From positions 81,344 to 145,343 of the forward strand of contig CBFFRP010000096.1 of NCBI GenBank assembly GCA_965644295.1: DNA of 64,000 bases, given 5' to 3'. Origin of the DNA: Paraphysomonas bandaiensis. Lineage: Eukaryota > Chrysophyceae. A model generated the notes under the pieces. It worked only from the letters and a program-made list of their open reading frames with translations, did not search any database and was not told the origin of the DNA. The stretch's first letter is position 1. Each line of letters opens with the position of its first letter. Positions 23,601 to 34,460 of this stretch are shown here, piece after piece. Both the position numbers and the translations under genes were made by a program.

Positions 23601-26600
23601 GATGGGCGGAGATATTCCCTCAGTGTTTACTCGCTTCTGCGCACTTTCTGATGCCCTGGAGGCCTCTGCGAAGAGAAATGGTACGGAACTAATGTGGAAT
23701 GAACGTTTAGGCTTTTTGGGTACCTGTCCCTCTAATCTTGGAACTGGGCTACGGGCGTCTGTAATGATTCGACTTCCTGAGTTTAATAAACTCTTGGAGG
23801 GCGGGAATCAGGAGGACAAAGAACTGCTAGACCAGGTATGCTCCGCATACGACCTACAGCCGCGTGGTTCAGCTGGAGAGCATTCTGCAGCCGTTGGAGC
23901 GAAGTTTGATATATCTAACAAACAGCGACTTGGGTTTTCAGAAGTGCAGCTGGTTCAAAAGATGATAGACGGTGTTTCGAAAGTAATTGAATACGAAACT
24001 TTACTGGCTCAAGGTGTCGCGCCTGGTGATATACGCCGTCGGCTTTCAGATAGTATGGCTGATCCGTATTTGCGTTACGGTGGGGCGTACCTTGGTGACC
24101 CCAAAGACACCGCGAACTTCAAGTATGTGACTTTCTCTGAAATGCCTAAGTTTACAGATGAGCACAAGTCAGCCATGAGTCGTCACCTAACGCCAGATCT
24201 ATTCAATCAGCTAAAGGACGTCAAGTCTTCTCGCGGGTACACCCTTTCTAATGTGATCATGACAGGTGTGGTCACACCTCACCTTGGGGTAGGTGCAACT
24301 GCTGGGGATGAGAGCTGCTGGGAGGTATTCAAACCGTTGTTCAACCCAATAATCAAAGACTGGCATGGATATGACCCGGAGACACAGACCCATCCCAAAG
24401 ACTTGGATCCCTCGAAGTTGGTGTTTACAGAGGAGCAAAGGAAGTTGTTTGAGGATTTTGTGGTGTCCACTCGCATACGGGCTGCCCGAAACATATCCGG
24501 TTACTCTTTACCAGCTGGCACTGATGATAAAGATCGTGCAGCGGTAGAGGCGGTACTCAAACAGGCATTTGATGGCCTTGATGGGGAATTGTCGGGTACT
24601 TATTATGAGTTAGGAGATCTGACCACTGAGCAACGGGATTTCTTGCTTGAGAAAGGATTTCTCTTCCAAATCCCCTCTGCAAGGAACTTACTCACAGGGG
24701 CAGGTGCAGCACGCTCGTGGCCTAACAACAGAGGTATCTTTCACAATTCCGCACAAACAGCCCTGGCATGGGTCAACGAGGAGGACCACTGTCGTATTAT
24801 CTCCATGGAGATGGGCGGAGATATTCCCTCAGTGTTTACTCGCTTCTGCGCACTTTCTGATGCCCTGGAGGCCTCTGCGAAGAGAAATGGTACGGAACTA
24901 ATGTGGAATGAACGTTTAGGCTTTTTGGGTACCTGTCCCTCTAATCTTGGAACTGGGCTACGGGCGTCTGTAATGATTCGACTTCCTGAGTTTAATAAAC
25001 TCTTGGAGGGCGGGAATCAGGAGGACAAAGAACTGCTAGACCAGGTATGCTCCGCATACGACCTACAGCCGCGTGGTTCAGCTGGAGAGCATTCTGCAGC
25101 CGTTGGAGCGAAGTTTGATATATCTAACAAACAGCGACTTGGGTTTTCAGAAGTGCAGCTGGTTCAAAAGATGATAGACGGTGTTTCGAAAGTAATTGAA
25201 TACGAAACTTTACTGGCTCAAGGTGTCGCGCCTGGTGATATACGCCGTCGGCTTTCAGATAGTATGGCTGATCCGTATTTGCGTTACGGTGGGGCGTACC
25301 TTGGTGACCCCAAAGACACCGCGAACTTCAAGTATGTGACTTTCTCTGAAATGCCTAAGTTTACAGATGAGCACAAGTCAGCCATGAGTCGTCACCTAAC
25401 GCCAGATCTATTCAATCAGCTAAAGGACGTCAAGTCTTCTCGCGGGTACACCCTTTCTAATGTGATCATGACAGGTGTGGTCACACCTCACCTTGGGGTA
25501 GGTGCAACTGCTGGGGATGAGAGCTGCTGGGAGGTATTCAAACCGTTGTTCAACCCAATAATCAAAGACTGGCATGGATATGACCCGGAGACACAGACCC
25601 ATCCCAAAGACTTGGATCCCTCGAAGTTGGTGTTTACAGAGGAGCAAAGGAAGTTGTTTGAGGATTTTGTGGTGTCCACTCGCATACGGGCTGCCCGAAA
25701 CATATCCGGTTACTCTTTACCAGCTGGCACTGATGATAAAGATCGTGCAGCGGTAGAGGCGGTACTCAAACAGGCATTTGATGGCCTTGATGGGGAATTG
25801 TCGGGTACTTATTATGAGTTAGGAGATCTGACCACTGAGCAACGGGATTTCTTGCTTGAGAAAGGATTTCTCTTCCAAATCCCCTCTGCAAGGAACTTAC
25901 TCACAGGGGCAGGTGCAGCACGCTCGTGGCCTAACAACAGAGGTATCTTTCACAATTCCGCACAAACAGCCCTGGCATGGGTCAACGAGGAGGACCACTG
26001 TCGTATTATCTCCATGGAGATGGGCGGAGATATTCCCTCAGTGTTTACTCGCTTCTGCGCACTTTCTGATGCCCTGGAGGCCTCTGCGAAGAGAAATGGT
26101 ACGGAACTAATGTGGAATGAACGTTTAGGCTTTTTGGGTACCTGTCCCTCTAATCTTGGAACTGGGCTACGGGCGTCTGTAATGATTCGACTTCCTGAGT
26201 TTAATAAACTCTTGGAGGGCGGGAATCAGGAGGACAAAGAACTGCTAGACCAGGTATGCTCCGCATACGACCTACAGCCGCGTGGTTCAGCTGGAGAGCA
26301 TTCTGCAGCCGTTGGAGCGAAGTTTGATATATCTAACAAACAGCGACTTGGGTTTTCAGAAGTGCAGCTGGTTCAAAAGATGATAGACGGTGTTTCGAAA
26401 GTAATTGAATACGAAACTTTACTGGCTCAAGGTGTCGCGCCTGGTGATATACGCCGTCGGCTTTCAGATAGTATGGCTGATCCGTATTTGCGTTACGGTG
26501 GGGCGTACCTTGGTGACCCCAAAGACACCGCGAACTTCAAGTATGTGACTTTCTCTGAAATGCCTAAGTTTACAGATGAGCACAAGTCAGCCATGAGTCG

Positions 26601-27675
26601 TCACCTAACGCCAGATCTATTCAATCAGCTAAAGGACGTCAAGTCTTCTCGCGGGTACACCCTTTCTAATGTGATCATGACAGGTGTGGTCACACCTCAC
26701 CTTGGGGTAGGTGCAACTGCTGGGGATGAGAGCTGCTGGGAGGTATTCAAACCGTTGTTCAACCCAATAATCAAAGACTGGCATGGATATGACCCGGAGA
26801 CACAGACCCATCCCAAAGACTTGGATCCCTCGAAGTTGGTGTTTACAGAGGAGCAAAGGAAGTTGTTTGAGGATTTTGTGGTGTCCACTCGCATACGGGC
26901 TGCCCGAAACATATCCGGTTACTCTTTACCAGCTGGCACTGATGATAAAGATCGTGCAGCGGTAGAGGCGGTACTCAAACAGGCATTTGATGGCCTTGAT
27001 GGGGAATTGTCGGGTACTTATTATGAGTTAGGAGATCTGACCACTGAGCAACGGGATTTCTTGCTTGAGAAAGGATTTCTCTTCCAAATCCCCTCTGCAA
27101 GGAACTTACTCACAGGGGCAGGTGCAGCACGCTCGTGGCCTAACAACAGAGGTATCTTTCACAATTCCGCACAAACAGCCCTGGCATGGGTCAACGAGGA
27201 GGACCACTGTCGTATTATCTCCATGGAGATGGGCGGAGATATTCCCTCAGTGTTTACTCGCTTCTGCGCACTTTCTGATGCCCTGGAGGCCTCTGCGAAG
27301 AGAAATGGTACGGAACTAATGTGGAATGAACGTTTAGGCTTTTTGGGTACCTGTCCCTCTAATCTTGGTACTGGGCTACGGGCGTCTGTAATGATTCGAC
27401 TTCCTGAGTTTAATAAACTCTTGGAGGGCGGGAATCAGGAGGACAAAGAACTGCTAGACCAGGTATGCTCCGCATACGACCTACAGCCGCGTGGTTCAGC
27501 TGGAGAGCATTCTGCAGCCGTTGGAGCGAAGTTTGATATTTCTAACAAACAGCGACTTGGGTTTTCAGAAGTGCAGCTGGTTCAAAAGATGATCGACGGT
27601 GTTTCGAAAGTAATTGAATATGAAATGTTGCTTGCTCAAGGTGTCGCGCCTGGTGATATAAGAAATCGCTTTTAG
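20613..27675 (+). CDS. FolD-like domain fused to five tandem phosphagen (guanidino) kinase domains
   Basis: Exons 20613-20634, 20683-20895 and 20951-27675 give 2,319 aa. Residues 1-~309 are a methylenetetrahydrofolate dehydrogenase/cyclohydrolase (FolD/MTHFD) fold: VDGMVIAREIFNEL, HGIVLEQPFP, KDVEGLHSSN, IEGKDAVVVGRAHNVAVPL, ADILVSALGRPEFIKG, GATVIDLG. Several catalytic positions are altered: the usual Tyr of YxxxK is Arg, PCTPxG reads MCIPQA, and PGGVGP reads APGQNNG. Five ~403-aa phosphagen kinase domains follow (310-712, 713-1115, 1116-1518, 1519-1921, 1922-2319). Each has STRIRAARN, the WVNEEDH block with the catalytic Glu, and CPSNLGTGLRAS with the reactive Cys. These enzymes move phosphate between ATP and a guanidino compound; tandem versions serve as energy buffers in flagella. 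Whether the substrate is creatine, arginine or another guanidine is unclear. The 6.7-kb last exon has no intron. Confidence 0.92.
21643..27675 (+). repeat. Five tandem 1,209-bp repeats encoding the kinase domains
   Basis: Unit starts are 21643, 22852, 24061, 25270 and 26479. Four units are exactly 1,209 bp and the last is 1,197 bp. By eye, units 2-4 are essentially identical at the DNA level. Unit 1 differs near its start (accacgaac for accgcgaac). Unit 5 differs only towards its 3' end (ggtactggg, gatatttct, atgatcgac, then a different last ~60 bp). Silent sites are conserved too, so the array was amplified recently or is being homogenised. Confidence 0.97.
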
Positions 27676-27955
27676 TATTGCTAGATTGAAATTTGATAAT
27701 GGTTTCGATCTTTCTGATTTTGATGAGTTGTACTCTGTGCATGGAGAGGCCGTCGATATTTAAATCTGTGCTTAGCAGAATGGTATATGCATTACTTAAA
27801 TAAATATTCCGTAGATTCTACCTGCTAGCATTTGTGGAAGACAATCTAGAATGTGAATTTTATTTCCGAAGCTAGGAAAACGTATATATGTATTCGGAAG
27901 CTGAGATTTATTAAAACAAGACTGGACATTTAATTGTCTAACGAGTTCTTTGGAT
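27676..27955. other. Intergenic, AT-rich 3' flank
   Basis: 3' flank of the FolD-kinase gene up to the start of the inverted Copia fragment. Nothing else is recognised. Confidence 0.5.
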
Positions 27956-28143
27956 GTAAATGATTATCAGTACCTGGTGGGCCTCAGACATCTTGATGGA
28001 CACCTGTATTATGTTACCACCAGAGTGATAGAGAGAAGAGGAGTCATTGTTGCATATAGGAAACTAGATACGGAAGGAAATACTACCGAGGAGCAAACTC
28101 CAATTCATATCAAAGATGTAGTAAAGATGACTCACTCTACAAA
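27956..28143 (+). mobile_element. Inverted duplicate of a Copia fragment (left arm of palindrome)
   Basis: Reads VNDYQYLVGLRHLDGHLYYV onward on the plus strand, the same segment as the 3' end of the Copia element on the minus strand. It pairs with 28156-28341 across a 12-bp spacer. This arm keeps an open frame further than the other arm, which has lost one A in the aaact run. Confidence 0.85.
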
Positions 28144-28230
28144 GTGTCCGACAAATTTGTAGAGTGAGTATCTTTACTACATCTTTGATATGAATTGGAG
28201 TTTGCTCCTCGGTAGTATTTCCTTCCGTAT

Positions 28231-29372
28231 CTAGTTCCTATATGCAACAATGACTCCTCTTCTCTCTATCACTCTGGTGGTAACATAATACAGGTGTCCA
28301 TCAAGATGTCTGAGGCCCTCCAGGTACTGATAATCATTTACACTCTCTGCTGTTTCTGAGGTGTCGATTTGTAGATTATCTATTTCGTCGAAATACTCCT
28401 GTGAACGCTCTGGAATAGACTCATCAAAGTTAACGTTTACTGTAACAATAATAGCATCCAGCAGGTCTGGAATATATATTTGGTGTCCAACAGGTTGTTG
28501 ACATTGTCCCATATAGTATCCAGGCTTTCCCTTTTCTTTCCACTCTTTGCGGCGCAGCTCCTTCGGCACGATAGCCCATGCCTTGCAGCCCCAGATCTTC
28601 AAGTCACTCACATCTGGTGCGGTTCCAGTAATATACTCAACAGGTGAGATGTATCCTTTCGTTGTCTTCCTAGGTAACCTGCTGATCAGATATACAGCAT
28701 GCAAGACTGCTGAACCAAAATACTGATGGCATGCCACTATCGAGCAAGATAGCAAGGGCCATCTCCTTCACTGTACGATTAGTGTGTTCCGATAGCGAAT
28801 TCATTTCGGGTGTGTCACGTGGAGTCCAAGTAACTTGTACAGTCTTTGTGCTGGTGGTTTCACGTAAGTACTGCCTGACATGTTGCCCTACTAATTCTCC
28901 TGCGTCATCTGCATGATATCGTCGTAGTTGCAATCCTTCTTTGACAAGTTGGGTCTCTACCATGTCCTTCATACACTTTAACACTTCACTCCCAGTCTTG
29001 TTTTTTAAGCCATAAGCCCATACATGTTTTGCATCACTGTGCTTGAATAGTAACACATGTTTGTAGCCTTCCATCGATGGCGTGTTTAGGACTTCCATCG
29101 TATCTGCACTAAGCACCCCTCTCTCATTTGGGTTGTTGTCTAAGTTCATCAACTGGCGTGGAGTCCTGAAGTTCTTTCTGGTGAGTTTCGACCGCATGCA
29201 GGTATTACATTTGCATATCGTTTTTTTATGCTTTTTCCTGAAATATTTCTTGTCCAGATTTATTCCATCAACGAGGCCTCGGCGGTCGGACTCAGTCAGT
29301 TTATCATAGTTGACATGGCCAAGTCTTTTGTGCCATAAAATTCGCTGGTCATCAAATCCCTGCTCCTCAAGT
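28231..29372 (-). pseudogene. Copia integrase, frameshifted
   Basis: After gag-pro, a frame change near 29375 restores ILWHKRLGHVNYDKL and CKCNTCMRSKL, the HHCC zinc-binding N-terminus of integrase. The catalytic core follows with its acidic residues in SADTMEV, YHADDAGEL and PEMNSLSEHTNRTVKE. A second shift near 28705-28720 separates VFWF from AVLHAVYLISRLPRKTTKG. The downstream part (WGCKAWAIVPKELRRKEW...) is the usual Copia C-terminal integrase region. It ends at a stop at 28231 caused by a one-base loss relative to the copy on the plus strand. Confidence 0.85.
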
Positions 29373-29373
29373 G

Positions 29374-30843
29374 CTACTGAGGATTCTTCTCAAGCTGAAG
29401 TAAGTCTTCGAGTCGAACTGGATATAATCCATTAACACTTCTCTGTCTAATGAGTGTCTTCTTCGTAGTCTTATTTCGAATGACGACTTCATCATTATTG
29501 AACGTCACAACACAGCCCCTATCTGTGATGCTCTTGAGGTTCTTACTTGCTTCAGGTGCGTAGTACACCTTTTTAAAGCTTCCTACATCGCCAACACTGT
29601 GTATTGACAGTTTACCTTTGTTCGCTGTGGACATCTGCCTATCAGCGCGCTGAAGGTTGGTCATGTGGTTTTTGGAGGTGAGGATCATCTTGTTGCACCC
29701 GCTGTCTAAATAAATAACATCTGACATGCTCTGTGCTAGATTCACCTCTTCTTCCACACATATCATCGATTCATATCCCGCCTCATCTTCTGAATCATGT
29801 ACAGACACTCGCGGTTTCTTCTTTTTCTTGTAGGGTGCCGTTTCACTTCTAGGGTCTCGCCCCCGTTTAGAACTGACCACTGCAGCTTTAGCAGTCTTCA
29901 AGTGGAAGCAGTCTTTAGTCTGATGGCCTGGGATATCACATATCTCACACACAGGTAGCTTAGTTTTGTAATCACCCCTGCTTCTGTGATCTCTATCTTT
30001 TCTCTGTGATCTTGTCCCCTTCATCCTCTTTATGACATGTTCTGGAGTCTTGCACTCCCTAGCAAAGTGGCCAAGTTTTTTGCACTTATTGCATCTGCCC
30101 TTTCTCTTGTGCTCTTTCCATTTACTGTCATCCACTGCTTGATTGACACTGTCTTCCCCTGAATTTTGCAACGCATGCTTGCCGAATGATGTGTTTTCAT
30201 ACCCTTTGATTAGGCTGCTTGCTCTTGCGTATGTCACATTGTTTGCTGTATACAGGCTGTGTGCTAGTTGGGAATATCTCTTGTCTGTGAGACCTTCCTT
30301 TAGTCGAGTGAGCTTGTCGTCTTCCGTGACTTCACGACCTAGATTCTCGAGAATCTTGGCCTGGGCTTCAACGCTGTCGACGAACTCTGCTCCTGACTGA
30401 CTTGAGGTAATCTTCATTGAATTGAACTTTGTGACCTCTGCCTGTACTGTATTCTTTTCAACATTGAGAAATCTCTCTTCCAGTGCCTGTAGTAACGCTT
30501 TTGCTGTACTTCCTTCGTAGAGAGCCGCTGTTGTTCCTGCTTTTGGATGAGCATTGCACACTTCCATCAGGAAGGAGTACGCGGTCTCGTTCCGGGTGTT
30601 CCAGAGTTTCTTCGCTTTGCGTAGTCGCTTCTTCTGTGCATCAGTCATATGAGCACCCGCTGAGACTGTAGAGTCTAGATCATGAATGTGCCTTGGTTTA
30701 TCCTTTGAGAGGACAAGATGAGCTCGATTGTGTCTCATGAGGAATGAGGTGAAGAACTTCTTGAATTTCTTGAAGTTCAGTTCCTCGAAGGGAGGTACCT
30801 TTGAGCCTGAGGCGACATTCGCGAAATTTCCATCCGCTACCAT
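29374..30843 (-). CDS. Copia gag-protease part of polyprotein
   Basis: 489 aa from ATG at 30843. Gag occupies the first ~270 residues (FKKFFTSFLMRHNRAHLVL, YSQLAHSLYT) and ends with the nucleic-acid-binding knuckle CNKCKKLGHFAREC. A second, knuckle-like CEICDIPGHQTKDC follows. The retropepsin active site is at VIYLDSGCNKMIL (D-S-G), with the flap-like region after it. Gag packages the RNA and protease cuts the polyprotein. The frame ends in EKNPQ, where a one-base shift leads into integrase. Confidence 0.85.
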   Translation of the reverse strand: MVADGNFANVASGSKVPPFEELNFKKFKKFFTSFLMRHNRAHLVLSKDKPRHIHDLDSTVSAGAHMTDAQKKRLRKAKKLWNTRNETAYSFLMEVCNAHPKAGTTAALYEGSTAKALLQALEERFLNVEKNTVQAEVTKFNSMKITSSQSGAEFVDSVEAQAKILENLGREVTEDDKLTRLKEGLTDKRYSQLAHSLYTANNVTYARASSLIKGYENTSFGKHALQNSGEDSVNQAVDDSKWKEHKRKGRCNKCKKLGHFARECKTPEHVIKRMKGTRSQRKDRDHRSRGDYKTKLPVCEICDIPGHQTKDCFHLKTAKAAVVSSKRGRDPRSETAPYKKKKKPRVSVHDSEDEAGYESMICVEEEVNLAQSMSDVIYLDSGCNKMILTSKNHMTNLQRADRQMSTANKGKLSIHSVGDVGSFKKVYYAPEASKNLKSITDRGCVVTFNNDEVVIRNKTTKKTLIRQRSVNGLYPVRLEDLLQLEKNPQ

Positions 30844-30900
30844 ATTAATTTAAGCTTTTAGTTAGTGCAGTATTGACTGATTGATATAGTAAGTTTATGA

Positions 30901-31213
30901 TGTTGTAGCACTGTGAGTTAGGAACCACGTCATTCACCAACATCAACATTCTGTTCTACAAATCATATCTTTAACAGCTACCATATTTTCAGTTTCTTTG
31001 TATACTTGTAGTAGCTACTCCTATAGTGTAGTCATGTATATTCTGTATTTCATTTCTACATAGAATACAGGAAACTACTAGCGATTGGCTTTACCAAACT
31101 TCAAGTACGCACGTAGGAGTTGGTTGTAGTTCAATATTGGAAAGCTGAAAGCGAAAACCTCTTTCAGTAACTAGAATACAATATAAAAGTGGTGTTGGAG
31201 GTACATGACAACA
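30901..31213 (-). repeat. Candidate Copia 5' LTR
   Basis: Read on the minus strand, this 313-bp segment starts TGTTGTCATG and ends TGCTACAACA, giving the TG...CA ends and 5-bp inverted termini (TGTTG/CAACA) expected of an LTR. A TATA-like tatattg lies inside. It sits directly upstream of the gag leader. No second LTR copy is present, so boundaries rest only on these termini; I did not recognise a primer-binding site. Confidence 0.5.
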
Positions 31214-32286
31214 TCAATGTCCTTTGCTGCTATGCTACATCTACTATTTGCTTGTACAACACAACATTTTTATAATGGTATGACTCTATCGTTCAACTTA
31301 AAAGGGTTGTTCGCATGTAATGTATAACTATTAGTTATGATTCCATTGTAGAATGTAGTCGCAATATGTTAGAATAGAAGTATACAGAAACCCAAATAGT
31401 AGTGTGGGGGTGCTGATTACTTTCCTTGATATGTAGTGGTCATCTATCATACCGATCACTCTTTTCTCAAGCACATAAACTTTACACACAGAAGAATTCT
31501 ACACTCAACTGCGCATCAGTATGTCGGTCTCCATGAAGCGAGAGTTGTGGAGATCTTCTGGCGATTCTCAACAGCAGTGTACTGATTCTTATGAAGCACT
31601 GGAATATCTACTTGAGGGGTGTGCAGGATGATTCATGGTCGAGTTGTCAGTGTGGTATGTACTATAGACTGACGTGTGTCTTGAGGCGGGTGTATCTCTG
31701 AGTGTTGTCTTAGTGGGGACAGGGAGTGATTATTTCCTGTTGTTGTAGACTTATGTGAGTGTTAGTGATGGTGTGAGGTGAGTGGGTATATATGGGAGGT
31801 CATGGGACTGTATATATGAGTAGACTGTAGAGATAGCTACAGGATGTGTCATAGGTACGATATGCTGTATGGTATGCTGTATGGTGGTAGTCGTATGGTG
31901 TGAGTCGTATGGTGGTAGTCGTATGGTGTGAGCCGTATGGTATATAGATGTGTGTTCTTGTTTGATGTTAGCTACACTGCTGGTAGCTACAGCCAGCAGG
32001 ATATGGTGGGATGATGTGTGTGTCTGGTGCCATGAAGTTTGCCATAAAAGGAAGTCGAAATCTATCCTCCAATAGTATTATCTCATAATAAAATAGAGAG
32101 GTATTATTGGCTATTCAGTACAACACTATGTTTGATGGAGGTGTGGCTATCAGTATTGTACTATATACTGTACACCAGTACATCAGTGTACAGGTACATG
32201 TACAGGTGGAGTGGTATACCATACAGAGCAGGCTGATATATGCAAGCCACATGCATGATATGGAGTGATATTGCTACACAAGTGAT
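31214..32286. other. Intergenic with a short minisatellite
   Basis: No gene seen. At about 31857-31945, units like ggtatgctgtat and ggtggtagtcgtat alternate in tandem. The rest is GT-rich and non-coding up to the TGT start. Confidence 0.5.
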
Positions 32287-33801
32287 ATGATGCATCGTAT
32301 TGTCAACGGTCGTCACTCTGGAGGGTCTCTGCGGTATGCGCATAGACACTTAACGTCCTTACAAGAGCAGAACTCACAGGGCTTTGAGTTTACTATACTT
32401 AATGAAGGGAAGGCTGATAAGCAGCGATTGGGTGAATTAAAGACACCTCACGGCAGTATTATGACTCCAGCATTTGTGTTTTGTGCGACTAAAGCTGCCA
32501 TGAAAGGAATAACGCCTCAAACTCTTGTCGATGAAGATACACAGATAATATTATCCAACACATACCATCTCATGCTGAATCCTGGAGCTGACTTAATTGA
32601 TAGATTAGGAGGTTTGCATAAATTTACTGGATGGAACGGGCCAATGCTAACAGATTCTGGGGGCTATCAGATATTTAGTATGGGTCACGGGTCGGTAAGT
32701 GAAGAGATCAAGGGGAAGGGGGGTGGACGTCCTGTTGGATGGAACAAGACACTGCTGCGCATTGACGAGACGGGCGCGTCCTTCAAATCGTATGTGGACG
32801 GATCGATACACTACTTGACTCCTGAGCTATCTATTCAGATTCAAAGAAAGCTGGGAGCTGACCTGGTAGTGGTTCTGGACGAATGTACACCGTTTAACGT
32901 CGATAGGGAGTACACAGAACAGTCGATGCACCGATCGCATAGATGGGCGGACCGTTCCCTAGCGGAGTTCAATAGGAGTTCGCGGGATGATAGAAAGCAG
33001 GCTCTATATGGCATAGTCCAGGGGGGGGTGCACCGAGACCTGAGGGAAGAGAGCGCTGACTTTGTTAACTCTCGACCATTCTTTGGATCAGCGATAGGAG
33101 GTAGTTTGGGGGCAGACAGGGGCACCATGGGAAGGGTAGTTGCTTACACCAGGTCATTACTTCGAGAGGATCGACCTGTGCATCTGCTTGGTATAGGGGG
33201 GGTGGGAGACATATTTCATGGTGTTAGACAGGGCATCGATACCTTTGATTGCGTGCACCCGACCAGGTTGGGTAGACATGGGGGAGCGTTAGTTAAAGCT
33301 GAGTACTGGGAGAGAGAAGATGAGCACTTTGTTAGTAGTGACATTAGTAATGAAGGGTTAGTGGAGGAAACAGACATGACAGGAGTGGAGAAAGGCAGTC
33401 AGGAGGAGAGAGAACTTAGGAAAAGAAACAGTGTCGCGAAGGCGAAAAGAAGACAAAGAGAGCAGCAGGCAAAGGCCCTGGCTCATCGCAGTCCCCGACA
33501 ACATATCAACTTGACGAAAGGTCCCTTTCGTGGCGATCCCAGACCAATCGATTCGTCTTGTCAATGCTACACATGTAGGAATTTCTCCAGGGGATACATT
33601 CATCACCTCTTTAAGAGTAATGAAATGCTTGGGCCTATGTTGGTTACTTCGCACAACGTTCACTTCATGAATAAACTGATGTCTGACATCAGAACTGGAA
33701 TTGCAAATGATACATTAGATGAGGTCGAGGCGCAATATGTTCCCGAGAATCTTCGTCATAAGAAAATAGATGCAGCAGAATTGCCAAACCTTGTGTTATA
33801 G
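32287..33801 (+). CDS. Queuine tRNA-ribosyltransferase (tRNA-guanine transglycosylase)
   Basis: Single exon, 504 aa. TGT replaces the guanine at wobble position 34 of GUN-anticodon tRNAs with queuine (eukaryotes) or preQ1 (bacteria). Motifs in order: TPAFVFCATKAAMKGI; substrate-binding TDSGGYQIFSM with a catalytic Asp; VVVLDECTPF; GIVQGGVHRDLREES; LGIGGVGDIFHGV; the second catalytic Asp in DTFDCVHPTRLGRHGGALV; and the zinc site CQCYTC followed by H in YIHHLFKSNE. An N-terminal ~30-residue extension rich in Arg/His and poor in acid could target mitochondria. A ~60-residue charged insertion (KKGSQEERELRKRNS region) separates the catalytic core from the zinc site. The absence of introns contrasts with neighbouring genes and is compatible with bacterial acquisition or retroposition, neither shown. 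Confidence 0.95.
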   Translation: MMHRIVNGRHSGGSLRYAHRHLTSLQEQNSQGFEFTILNEGKADKQRLGELKTPHGSIMTPAFVFCATKAAMKGITPQTLVDEDTQIILSNTYHLMLNPGADLIDRLGGLHKFTGWNGPMLTDSGGYQIFSMGHGSVSEEIKGKGGGRPVGWNKTLLRIDETGASFKSYVDGSIHYLTPELSIQIQRKLGADLVVVLDECTPFNVDREYTEQSMHRSHRWADRSLAEFNRSSRDDRKQALYGIVQGGVHRDLREESADFVNSRPFFGSAIGGSLGADRGTMGRVVAYTRSLLREDRPVHLLGIGGVGDIFHGVRQGIDTFDCVHPTRLGRHGGALVKAEYWEREDEHFVSSDISNEGLVEETDMTGVEKGSQEERELRKRNSVAKAKRRQREQQAKALAHRSPRQHINLTKGPFRGDPRPIDSSCQCYTCRNFSRGYIHHLFKSNEMLGPMLVTSHNVHFMNKLMSDIRTGIANDTLDEVEAQYVPENLRHKKIDAAELPNLVL

Positions 33802-34460
33802 TAGATGCACGTCGTTATCGAATTATACACTAATATACGGATATTGTTTTTACAACAAGGTCAACTGTGGATCGATATTAGGAAAGTGGATGTGTAACTG
33901 AATCGACAGAGCCTGCATGTCAATAGCGTAATAAACGTAACACTAAGTTGATGCCTTCCTTATGCTATGTATTATGTATTCCTCTGTATATTCTGTGATA
34001 CATATCCCCTTATAATCATTCTTGATTCTTGCACTATGGTTTCATATAATAGTAATATACACCAGACGTTACAGCATCTTCAAATTAGGGGGCTATACGG
34101 GCAAACATAGGTGTGGAACCTCTTACATATTAACCTCTTCTTTGTAAATATTAAATACTGCAGTTGTAGAAATAGAAAACTATAGCCTAAAGCAGTAGAA
34201 AATTGAGGACTGCGTAACCCTGTGGCTATATCTTGTAAGTTGTAAGATAATGGCTAGTGATATAAATTTAAGTATTTCAGCGTTTACTATCTCTTACATT
34301 GTTACTCTACGGCATCGTAAGGAGATACGGACGGCGTATTACACTGTGCACAGCATAACGATAAAAAAATACACAAATTACTATACAACACATGAGTAAA
34401 AGTTATTATTATAAATACAGAAATTTCAAAACCTAAATTACGAAACAAACATGTAATTGT
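33802..34460. other. Convergent intergenic region, AT-rich
   Basis: Between the 3' ends of the TGT gene (+) and NOL12 (-). No gene or repeat seen. Confidence 0.5.

Larger units (their letters stand above)
28156..31213 (-). mobile_element. Ty1/Copia LTR retrotransposon, truncated before reverse transcriptase
   Basis: On the minus strand, in order: a probable LTR (31213-30901), gag with a CCHC knuckle, aspartic protease (YLDSGCNKM), integrase zinc-binding and catalytic core, and the post-integrase linker, as in Copia (integrase before RT). Sequence stops at the palindrome at 28156, so reverse transcriptase, RNase H and the 3' LTR are missing. At least three single-base frameshifts interrupt the polyprotein (near 29375, 28705-28720 and 28237). 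The element cannot move by itself. Confidence 0.88.

Noticed and set aside
21793-27319. Repeated small open frames on both strands every 1,209 bp
   Set aside because: They are shadows of the phosphagen kinase repeats in other frames.
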